From Sphingobium algorifonticola (GTDB lineage Bacteria > Pseudomonadota > Alphaproteobacteria > Sphingomonadales > Sphingomonadaceae), in assembly GCF_004005485.1 (NCBI RefSeq), contig NZ_RZUL01000001.1:930001-994000 (forward strand): a DNA stretch of 64,000 nucleotides, written 5' to 3'. The notes beneath the pieces are model-generated. The model worked only from the letters and a program-made list of their open reading frames with translations. It was not told the origin of the DNA and made no database searches. Made by a program: the position numbers and the translations under genes. Position 1 is the stretch's first letter, and every line of letters begins with the position of its first letter. Shown here in pieces: positions 9,037 through 17,500 of this stretch.

Positions 9037-9573
9037 TTACCATGCCAACGTGACTTGGACGGTGTCCGCATAGGTCCCCGCCGGCAGCACGCCGCTGTTC
9101 GAGGCCCGCGCGTAAAGCGGCACCGTGATCGCCGTCTGCCCCATGGTGCCCAAAGCAATGCTGTGGCCGACCGTCACTTCCTGCGATCGCCCGGCATCGG
9201 TATAGAGACGATATCCGATGCGGTTGGTGCCGGATGCCAGGCGCCGCACGCCGCTATCGTCATTGAGACCGCTGCCGATCGTCAATGTCGGCGTCGTGCC
9301 GGGCGAACAGCGAATGGCCAGATCGCCGAGCGATCCTACCAGTTGCGCATCAGACTGCGTGAAGGTGCCCGGTTCATTCGGGAACGCGATTGTACCGGCC
9401 GATCCGAACGAAGCGGTCGATGCCGTTCCGTTCACGAGGCACGCAGACGTGATCGTCAGCTGCACATTGATCGTTCCGCTGCTGCTGCCCGCTTGTGCCG
9501 GTGCGGCAATTCCCATGCTCGCCGTTGCTGCCAGAGCCGCGATGCCATGCTTCAAAATCATACGCATATTCAT
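9037..9573 (-). CDS. Spore coat U domain fimbrial major subunit (CsuA/B-like)
   Basis: The first gene of the fimbrial operon encodes 178 residues. The ATG at 9573 is chosen because a normal signal peptide (MNMRMILKHG, cleavage near AQA-GS) begins there; an upstream in-frame extension to 9681 reads through the presumed promoter and is not signal-like. One spore-coat-U domain follows, with Cys in SACLV and a C-terminus GTYADTVQVTLAW nearly matching the next subunit. First position and small size suggest the main pilin of the fibre. The upstream 128 bp carries a perfect inverted repeat. Confidence 0.82.
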   Translation of the reverse strand: MNMRMILKHGIAALAATASMGIAAPAQAGSSSGTINVQLTITSACLVNGTASTASFGSAGTIAFPNEPGTFTQSDAQLVGSLGDLAIRCSPGTTPTLTIGSGLNDDSGVRRLASGTNRIGYRLYTDAGRSQEVTVGHSIALGTMGQTAITVPLYARASNSGVLPAGTYADTVQVTLAW

Positions 9574-9657
9574 AAGGCTTACCCCGCCGTTTGAGTGCGA
9601 TGGAGTAAGCGGGTCTCTGGTTAAGAAAGTTTTCCAAAACGGAACAAAGGGGGTATA

Positions 9658-9675
9658 GTTAGACCAATGTCTAAC
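9658..9675. promoter_or_regulatory. Perfect inverted repeat upstream of the fimbrial operon
   Basis: GTTAGAC-CAAT-GTCTAAC, 7-bp perfect arms with a 4-bp spacer, lies 85 bp upstream of the first fimbrial ATG (9573) and 27 bp downstream of the receiver-HPt gene stop. The symmetry and position fit an operator for a dimeric activator. The NarL-type regulator encoded at 10487-11125 is the obvious candidate (inference). Confidence 0.5.
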
Positions 9676-9701
9676 GATCATCGCTAATAAACGCGGGAAA
9701 T

Positions 9702-10364
9702 TCAGTTGTTTGACAACCGCGCAATAGTGCTGCGCGTCAGTTTGACGGCGTCTTCCAGGGCATTCGGCTCGTCATATTCCACTGCCGACCACGCCACCCC
9801 GAGCGCTTCAAATCCTAACATGCCGCATATGCCGGCCGTGTCATGCGCTATGGGTTTCGGTGGCGCGCCTTCCGCAATCTGGGTCAGTGCCCTGCGCAAG
9901 CTATCGAGGCAGCGCATCAGCATGGCCGAAGCTCTGCGCCGGCCGACGATACGGATGAGACGGTAAAGCGGGTTATCGAAGGACCGGAATGCTGCATCCT
10001 CCAGAGGCCCCGCCCATTCGGACACGACGTCCAGCATTCTTTCCGCCGCGAGTGGCAGGTGCAGGACGGCATTGCATCCCTGCCCTGCGTCATCCATGTG
10101 CGGGGTCAGCAGCACGATCGGCAGCGTAGCGGACGGTCCGGGCACGGCTCGGATAGCGCGCACGGTGGCGGCGATGTCGCTCGAAGTACGGCTGTCGATC
10201 AGCAGGACAGCCGGTACGCTGTCCGACATATCGGCCATTAACTGCGCCGCATAATTCGCGTGATGGCAACACCAAGGGAAATCGGCCATCCACAGGGCAA
10301 TTTGCCGACGACAGCTGTCGTCCGCGCTCAGGAGATAAAGGGCGTTGGGATCCATCCTCTGCAT
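9702..10364 (-). CDS. Degenerate receiver plus HPt phosphotransfer protein
   Basis: 220 residues with no exact family name known to me. Residues 8-115 resemble a response-regulator receiver (acidic pair Asp15-Asp16, candidate phospho-Asp57 in VLLIDSRT), but the conserved lysine before the last proline is Leu103 (HLPL), so it may be pseudo-receiver. The C-terminal half looks like an HPt four-helix domain: IAHDTAGICGMLGF places the phosphorylatable His174 in the AH-x-AG context. It would pass phosphoryl groups between the hybrid kinase at 11122-13641 and a response regulator. It is divergent from the regulator gene and lies between the fimbrial operon and the kinase. Confidence 0.6.
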   Translation of the reverse strand: MQRMDPNALYLLSADDSCRRQIALWMADFPWCCHHANYAAQLMADMSDSVPAVLLIDSRTSSDIAATVRAIRAVPGPSATLPIVLLTPHMDDAGQGCNAVLHLPLAAERMLDVVSEWAGPLEDAAFRSFDNPLYRLIRIVGRRRASAMLMRCLDSLRRALTQIAEGAPPKPIAHDTAGICGMLGFEALGVAWSAVEYDEPNALEDAVKLTRSTIARLSNN

Positions 10365-10486
10365 AAGTCCCTCGCTTGGACCATTTTCCTATAGAAATCA
10401 TGACCTTTCCACTCGACAATGGTCGATCAAGCGCGCATCTTCTCCGCTAGTTCCGACACAACGCGCAGACGGTGAGTGGAATCTCT

Positions 10487-11125
10487 ATGCAAGAGGGGCG
10501 AATACTACTGGCAGACGACCATCCGTTGATCCGGGAAGGATTGCAGATGGCGATACGCATCCGCCATCCCCAATATATGGTCGACGCCGCTGATAGCATC
10601 GCAGCGGCTGAAGATCTCGCACGGCGGCGAAAGCCCTACAAGTTGCTGGTGCTCGATTACCGGATGTCGGACTGCAATGGCTTCAACGGCCTCTTTCGAA
10701 TGCAGCACGCTCTGCACGATACGCCGATCGCGCTCTTGTCCGCCTACACCCAGCCGCCGATCATCGCGACGGCGCGCGCGCTCGGGGCGGCAGGGTTTCT
10801 TTCGAAATCCCAGCCGCTGGACGAGTTGGTACGCAACGTCGACTTGCTGCTCGCCGGTCAGAAGGTTTTTCCCGACGTCATCGAAGTGCCCTCGGACATT
10901 GCTGATCTCAACGCGCGTTTGCAGAGCTTGTCGCCGGCGCAGGCGCGTGTGCTGTCGGCGCTGGCCAGCGGTCACCTCAACAAGCAGATTGCAGCGGACC
11001 TCGACCTAACCGAAGCGACGGTCAAGGCGCATCTTACCTCCATCTTTCGCAAGTTGGGCGTGACCAACCGATTGCAGGCAATGCTGGCCATACGCCCTGT
11101 GCTCGATCCGTTCGCAGAATCATGA
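10487..11125 (+). CDS. NarL/FixJ-type response regulator (REC + LuxR HTH)
   Basis: About 212 residues. An N-terminal receiver has the acidic pair in LLADDHP, phospho-acceptor Asp in VLDYRMSD (residue 57 from this start) and the conserved lysine in GFLSKSQPL. A C-terminal LuxR helix-turn-helix follows (LSPAQARVLSALASGHLNKQ, then EATVKAHLTSIFRKLGV). The ATG at 10487 is taken; a GTG at 10472 is in frame and would add five residues. It probably regulates the adjacent Csu operon. Its stop overlaps the kinase start by 4 bp (ATGA), so regulator and kinase are co-translated. Confidence 0.88.
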   Translation: MQEGRILLADDHPLIREGLQMAIRIRHPQYMVDAADSIAAAEDLARRRKPYKLLVLDYRMSDCNGFNGLFRMQHALHDTPIALLSAYTQPPIIATARALGAAGFLSKSQPLDELVRNVDLLLAGQKVFPDVIEVPSDIADLNARLQSLSPAQARVLSALASGHLNKQIAADLDLTEATVKAHLTSIFRKLGVTNRLQAMLAIRPVLDPFAES

Positions 11126-13641
11126 CAATTAAGGAGATGCCCACTCCGCGGGCGGCACCGAAATTATGGCGCAGCCTGATGGTGGCTTCGCTTGTCCCGT
11201 TGCTGCTGGCCGGGCTGACGCTCTGGTTTGCCAGCGAATATCGCCGCGCCGCGCAAACCAATGACGCAGTGGATCAGTCGTTCCGCCGCCAACTCGCGAT
11301 CGAATCCGTTTTTTCGGCAGTGCAGGATGCGGAAACGGGGCAGCGCGGTTATGTGATAACCGGCGATCCCGATTTTCTGGAACCTTACCGAAATGCCGGC
11401 CTCGCTCTGCCGAAGGATATTGCGGCGTTAGAGAAACTGCTTTCCGGCGATCCGGTTGGATCCGCCCAACTGCCGAAATTGCGCCGCCTGATCGACCTCA
11501 AGTTCGCGGAATTGGAACGCGTTCTTGCTGCACGGGATGCTTTCGGGCGCGATGCTGCTGCGTCTATCATCGTGCAGGGGCGCGGTAAGCAGATCATGGA
11601 TGATTTCCGCGCGCATGTCGCGACCATGGTGCGCGATCAGAATGCGATGCTTGCTCGCAATCTGGCGTTCGAGGACAGACGCAACGCCATCATCCGCGCT
11701 GCCGCATGGGTCGTCGTCATCCTGTCCACCATATTGGCAATGCTGGGTGCCGTCATCGTTCACACGGCAAGAGCGGCGCGCTATCGCGCACAGCAGCAGG
11801 TCGCCGAAGCCACGGCGCGACAAACAGCCATTTTCCGTCATAGCCTCGATGCCATCATTTTGGTCAACCCGAGCGGCAGCATGGAAATGCTCAATTCTGC
11901 GGCCGAACGGATGTTCGGCTATCCTTCGCAGGAATTGTTACGCCGCGACCTGTCGCTGGTCATCGATATCGCACCGGGCACAGGGCCATTTCTGGACAGG
12001 CTGGGCGTGAAGGGCGACACCATAGAAGTTCCGCTGCGTACTCCGCTCGAAGCGCGCACCGCGGACGGCGTGGTTGTACCGGTCGAAGTGGCGCTCGGCA
12101 CTATGCCTTTGGAAGACGGCATTCATATTGTTGCGGCGTTTCGCGATATTTCCGGGCGTGCCAGAGTGGAGAAGATGAAGGATCAGTTCCTTTCCACCAT
12201 AAGCCACGAGTTGCGTACGCCGTTGACATCTATTGTAGGCTCTCTTGGCCTGCTGCGTGGCGGGGCTACCCAAGAACTGCCGAGCGACGCCCAGCGGCTC
12301 GTTGTAATCGCTGAAAACAATGCCAACCGACTGATCCGGCTGGTCAACGATCTCCTCGATGTCGAAAAGATGCAGACCGGCCTGATGACCTTCGATTTCG
12401 AGCAAGCCGACATGCGCGACATCGCACGCCGCAGTCTGGATTCGATACGCGGCATGGCGACGACGCGCGCAATTTGCCTCGGTCTCACCGGCGATGATCG
12501 TCCCTTGGCTATTCATGGTGATACCGATCGCCTGATGCAGGTCATCGTCAACTTGCTGTCCAATGCGATTAGCTATTCGCCGGAAGGGGGAGCCGTAACG
12601 CTAAGCCTCGCCATGCAATTTGGGTACGTGCATGTCGCCGTGACCGATCAGGGACCAGGCATTGATCCCGATCTGCGCGCGAGGCTGTTCACGCGTTTTG
12701 CCCAAAGCGCGCACCGGACCGGGCCGACTCCCGGTACCGGCCTCGGCCTCGCTATTTCGCGGGAGATCGTGCACAACCATGGCGGGCGGATATGGTGGGA
12801 ACCTGCGCTCGATACGTCAGCGGACACAGGCAGCACCTTTACGTTCACCGTGCCGCTATGGAACGGCCTTTCTGGGCAGATCGACGATCTTGGCGCGCGA
12901 CGGCTTCTCCTTTTTTGCGATGCCCACGAAGCGGCAACGATCGGTGCCGCTTTCTCGCGACGCGAGATCGAGGCCGATGTGGTGGCAGACCATGAAGCGG
13001 CACTCACAGCCCTTGCGAACCGCCATTACGTTGCGTTGGTTATGGATTTTCAGTTTGCCGGGGAGGATGCCTTGACAACCTTGCAGCAGATCCGCGCCGA
13101 CCCGCTTCACCGTTCGTTGCCTGTCATCGCCATTGCAGGCGAAACGCCGCCACTGCCGCCAGAGAAAACCGCAGCGCTCGACATCATCGACTGGATTTTC
13201 AAGCCTGTATCTCCATTTCGCCTCAATCATGCCGTAGGCGCGGCGGTCGAACGTGCGGCGGTCGCGATGCCGCTGGTTCTGCACATCGATGACGACATCG
13301 ACACGTTGGAAATCACGGAACGTGCATTGGTTGGCCTGGCGCGCATCGCAAAGGCGAGCGACCTTTCCTCCGCGCGCAGTTTTCTGGCGATGCATGATGT
13401 CGATCTGCTGATCGTGGACATCGCCCTGCCGGATGGGTCGGGCCTGGATATTCTGGCCGATCTCAATCGGACTGGGTCGGAAAGGATCATTCCCGTCATA
13501 GTCTATTCCGCGCAGGACGTCGGTTCCGCTCGCGTCGCACCGAATGTCGAAGCCGTGTTGCTTAAGTCGAAGCGCTCGCTGCCCACTCTGGTCGAAACCG
13601 TCATGAACATTACGCAGCGGTCAAGTGCGGAGAAGCTGTGA
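11122..13641 (+). CDS. CHASE3-PAS hybrid sensor histidine kinase with two receivers
   Basis: An 839-residue inner-membrane kinase. It has TM1 (about 18-37), a CHASE3 periplasmic sensor (about 40-190, with the hallmark VQDAETGQRGYVITG), TM2 (about 193-215), PAS (about 235-345), HisKA with phospho-His362 in STISHELRTPL, and HATPase_c with N-box near 477-482 and G-boxes DQGPGI and GTGLGLA. Receiver 1 (about 594-708) has Asp642 and Lys694. Receiver 2 (about 717-830) has Asp723-725, Asp766 and Lys815. Two C-terminal receivers imply a phosphorelay through an HPt, and an HPt-like protein is encoded nearby. It overlaps both neighbours by 3-4 bp. Confidence 0.9.
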   Translation: MTIKEMPTPRAAPKLWRSLMVASLVPLLLAGLTLWFASEYRRAAQTNDAVDQSFRRQLAIESVFSAVQDAETGQRGYVITGDPDFLEPYRNAGLALPKDIAALEKLLSGDPVGSAQLPKLRRLIDLKFAELERVLAARDAFGRDAAASIIVQGRGKQIMDDFRAHVATMVRDQNAMLARNLAFEDRRNAIIRAAAWVVVILSTILAMLGAVIVHTARAARYRAQQQVAEATARQTAIFRHSLDAIILVNPSGSMEMLNSAAERMFGYPSQELLRRDLSLVIDIAPGTGPFLDRLGVKGDTIEVPLRTPLEARTADGVVVPVEVALGTMPLEDGIHIVAAFRDISGRARVEKMKDQFLSTISHELRTPLTSIVGSLGLLRGGATQELPSDAQRLVVIAENNANRLIRLVNDLLDVEKMQTGLMTFDFEQADMRDIARRSLDSIRGMATTRAICLGLTGDDRPLAIHGDTDRLMQVIVNLLSNAISYSPEGGAVTLSLAMQFGYVHVAVTDQGPGIDPDLRARLFTRFAQSAHRTGPTPGTGLGLAISREIVHNHGGRIWWEPALDTSADTGSTFTFTVPLWNGLSGQIDDLGARRLLLFCDAHEAATIGAAFSRREIEADVVADHEAALTALANRHYVALVMDFQFAGEDALTTLQQIRADPLHRSLPVIAIAGETPPLPPEKTAALDIIDWIFKPVSPFRLNHAVGAAVERAAVAMPLVLHIDDDIDTLEITERALVGLARIAKASDLSSARSFLAMHDVDLLIVDIALPDGSGLDILADLNRTGSERIIPVIVYSAQDVGSARVAPNVEAVLLKSKRSLPTLVETVMNITQRSSAEKL

Positions 13642-14033
13642 TGAACGAAAGGCTGCGTATCCTGTATGTCGATGATGAGGACGACATAAGAACGATTGTT
13701 GAGATGGCGCTGGGGCTGGACCCGGATATCGAGTTGCAGTCGCTGTCGTCCGGCGCGGCAGCACTGGCGCTGCTCGAGACGGGTGGATTTGTACCCGATA
13801 TCGCAATGATAGACATGATGATGCCGGGCATGAGCGGTATCGAGTTGCTTGAAAAGTTGCGTAACCGGCCCTCGCCTGTAGCATTACCGATTTACTTCAT
13901 TACGGCCAGCGCGCGTTCGTCAGACATTGCGCGTTACGCGGATTTGGGCGCAAATGGGATCATAACCAAGCCTTTCGATCCGATGACCCTAGCGCGGCGG
14001 ATACGCTCATTGTGGCGCGAAAATAATGCATAA
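13641..14033 (+). CDS. Single-domain response regulator (CheY-like)
   Basis: A 130-residue receiver without an output domain: acidic cluster DDEDD at 11-15, phospho-acceptor Asp58 in AMIDMMMPG, Thr/Ser in YFITASA and the conserved Lys in IITKPFDP. Its ATG shares a base with the kinase stop (TGATG), so it is translationally coupled to the hybrid kinase. Single-domain receivers act as phosphate shuttles or sinks in relays. It ends the signalling operon; downstream lies a gene-poor stretch. Confidence 0.88.
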   Translation: MNERLRILYVDDEDDIRTIVEMALGLDPDIELQSLSSGAAALALLETGGFVPDIAMIDMMMPGMSGIELLEKLRNRPSPVALPIYFITASARSSDIARYADLGANGIITKPFDPMTLARRIRSLWRENNA

Positions 14034-14593
14034 ACTTATGCTGATCGGAGCTTTACCCGGTTTCTTCCGTCACGCCCGTAAGCGATCTTGAAACACGCCA
14101 TCCATCACACGGTATTTGATTGTGCCGATAGAGAGGCGAACAGCGATTTTAATGAGCCACGCGGCAGTGGTTGGGCTACAGGTGGAAGCGCTGAAGGCAA
14201 TCCTACGTCGGGCATCTTCATCACTCCGTCTGGACTGACAACGATTAACGTCGATGATAGCTCTGGCGATACGACCGGGATGTGGGATTTGCCTAAGCGG
14301 CCATAGCGGAAGCGACCTATGCCGGACGCTCAGGGCCGAATTTTTGATCCCCAGCAGCAGAGGTTCCGCTTTTCCGGCAGCTATTGACCAGATCAAGCCG
14401 TTATCCGACCAAGATCAGAATGACGGCTTTCCCCGAAACCCGCCCCTGCCGATTGAAAGACCGAACTGTCCACGATCGTCGCCTCAATCCATCCTGTCGA
14501 CAACTACCCTCAAAAATGTCGAGCAAGGTCTAGACACGCGGCACCAGCCAAACGTGCTTCGACCTCGCACGATCGGCCGAGTCTTGGACAGGA
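14034..14593. other. 560-bp gene-poor gap
   Basis: The gap separates the signalling operon from the autotransporter. Several short open frames exist on both strands but none has a recognisable domain. On the minus strand the translation of about 14090-14170 weakly resembles a LuxR-type helix-turn-helix (IAVRLSIGTIKYRV), with no matching receiver upstream. It may be a relic of a regulator gene, but this is weak. Confidence 0.35.
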
Positions 14594-17500
14594 TCAGAAG
14601 CCAATCGAAAGGGTCGCTCGGAACCGATTGTCGGAACCTGCGTCGCCGATATTGCCGGAGTAACCTGTCGTCACCACCACTCGATCGCTCGGCTGCCAAG
14701 TCAGATCGAGCCCGACCAGCGCGGCATTGCGCGACAGGGGCGTGCCCGAAACCTCGAATTGCGGGCCTGCGGCTGCAAAGCGGAGAGCCGCGCTAGGGCT
14801 GCGATCGCCGAACGTGCGTTGCCAGCCGATCCGGGTGCGCGCGCTTAGGCCTTGTGCGACCGGCGTCTGTCCGCGAAGCCCGAGAGTGCCCAGCGTGAAT
14901 GTTTCCGATCGGCCACGCCCGGCGAGCGCCACAGCGCTGCTGCTCTCGGCAAAGGCATTGCTCTTCACCCGATAGGCCTCGATCCCCGCGAAGGGCTCGA
15001 CCGTGCCGCCCAGAGCCGGAAGTGGAATACCGGCCTCGGCAAATCCATGCAGTACGTTGCCCTTATAGTTCGAAGACGCTGAGGCCGAGAAACCGGAGAA
15101 TGCCACCCGGCGCTCAACCGCATTCCTGGCCCAAGCGTACCCCGCGCCAGCGCGCAAGGTTACGGGACCAAGAGTGCCGCCGGCGTACGCAAACGCCTGC
15201 CAGGTCTCCACGTCGGCCGATCCCAGCCCTCGCTTCGAGGTGAGGTCGGTATGGGTGTAGCCGGTGGCAATGCCGATCCGCGCCGCAGCCCCGACCGGTG
15301 CCTCGATTCCGCCGAATAGGCCCCAACCACGCCGTCGCGCTGGCCCAGCATTGCCGTCGCCGTCGTCTTCGCCGCTCTGGCCGGTCATCTGGAGCCACAA
15401 GCCGCGCCCGCCTTCAGGCCCGAGCAGCCGCGATCGCGCGACGTCCAAGCCGGTCCGGGCGCTGTGCATCATCGCCGTGCGCACGGTGGCATGGATCTCG
15501 CCGGACAGCTGGTCGAGCCCGACGCGCACGCTTGCGTCGTTCGGCTCGAGCGTCAGCGTCACGTAGGCGGCATTGGTGATACCCAATTCGCCGAAGGCAC
15601 CGGCCACCGCCGCTTGGTTGCCGGTTGTGGCGATCCGGGCGAGCGACGCGCCGGTCCGCGCGATGTCGACAGCGACGCCATTGGCCGACTGCACCAAGCG
15701 AAACTCCGTTCCACCAGCGGCGGTCTGCTCCAGCGTATATGTGCCCGCGATGCCTCCGGCGGCGGTCAGCAGCGTGTAGCGCGTGCCCGGCGTGTAGGTG
15801 CCGTTGTCGCGGCTAATGCGGAGGACGGCGCCAGTGCCAATCGTGGCACTGCCTCCGACGGCGATCCGATCGGACAAGCCGACCGCAGTGGTCTCAGCAG
15901 CGTAAGTCGAGCCAGCGGCCTGGACGAAGGCACCGGCGACGGTGATCGTGCCCGAGCTGTTGCCAGGCACTACGGTACCGCCTGAAGCCACCGTCAGGCT
16001 GGCAAGCGTGCCGGTGCCGCCAAGGGTTCCGCCCCGATTGACAGTGACGGCGGCCGGGAGCGCTCCAGCCAGGACCAAACGCCCGGCATCGACACTGATG
16101 CGCCCGGTGTAGCCGGACTGGCTACCGAGGGTCAGAGTGGCTGTGCCCGCTTTCGTCAGCGTGCCGTTGCCGGAGATCGCGCCGGTGAATGCCAGATCAC
16201 TCGAGCGGTCGAAGACGAGCGAGGCGTTATTGGTAATGTCGCCTGAGACACTGCCGGTGATCCGCAGGGTTCCGGCGTCCACTGTGGTGCCGCCGGTGTA
16301 AGTGCTGGCGGCGGTCAGCGTCAGCGTTCCCAGATCCTGCTTCACGAGGCTACCTGCGCCCGAGAGCACGCTGTCGATCGTCGCGTTCCAGCCGCCTCCC
16401 GCTTCACTGCCGTCGCCCACGCGCATGGTGGCCGAACCGAAGAGCGCAACCGGTCCGCCGGTGACGCGATAGCCATCGGAGGCGAACTGCATGCCTTGGC
16501 TCGCAACGCCAGAGCTTTCCACCGTGACGGTGCCGCCATTGTGCTGGAACACCGCAAAGCCGCTGTCCCAGCTTGCGTTGGCGGTGCCTTGCGCGTTGGT
16601 CCAATTCGTGATCGACCCTGCGTTCCAGGTACCCGAGCCGCCGCCGACCATACCATCGGCCGTCGTGCCTGTCCCATCCCAGAACTGGACCGCTCCAGAT
16701 TCGCCAGCACGATTGACTACAATGTTAACTTGGTTGGCCAGACTTGTCTGGACCACGGCGGAGCTCGTGTCGGCCTGCGGCTGCGATGCCACCTCGAGCC
16801 TGTTGTCGGTCAGCGTGCCGGTGTAGTCGATGAGGCGATAGACACCCACGCCATAATCACCGGCATCGAGCACGTTGAGCGAGCCATCGAGCACGACATT
16901 GCCGTTCACCCTGAACAGACCGGTGTCCGATGGTGCGCCCAGCGCGGCCTCGATCGTCGAGCCCTCGACCAGATTGAGCCCGCCGAGCGTCAGGACCTGA
17001 CCGCCACGACCTGCCAGCGTGCCGCCGGCGAGAATGCTTACCGTGCCGGTCCCCTGGCCAGTACCCGTCAGACGTGCACCCGAGCTCACCTCGATCTGGC
17101 CACCCAATGCACCATCTAGCGCCAGCAATCCGGCCTGCACAGCCGTGGTTCCGGCAAAGGCAGAGGAATTGCCCGCCAGAACCAGAGTGCCCATGCCCTG
17201 TTTGGTCAGCGTGCCGTTGCCGGTGAGGCTATTGGCGAACGTGCCTTCGTCTGTCTGAGCTAACGTCAGCGTGCCGCTGTTTGCGACGTCGGCGCCGAAC
17301 GCAGAGGCCGAGGCGGTCAGGCTGGCGCCCGTGGCAATGCTGGCGCCGTCCGCGTAGCTCTGCGCGCCGGTCAGGGTCCAGACGCCGGTGCGAACGTCCA
17401 GTCGCTCGAAATTCAGCGCGCCCGCGAAACTCACGGCGCTGCCAGTCGTCATGTCCAGCGCGACCGTGTCGGACCCCAAGCCGCCGTCGATCGTCCCGCT

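Noticed and set aside
14070-14396. Minus-strand frame with a helix-turn-helix-like segment (LuxR-type) downstream of the receiver gene
   Set aside because: Only about 15 residues look HTH-like, the rest has no receiver or conserved sequence, so no gene is called.
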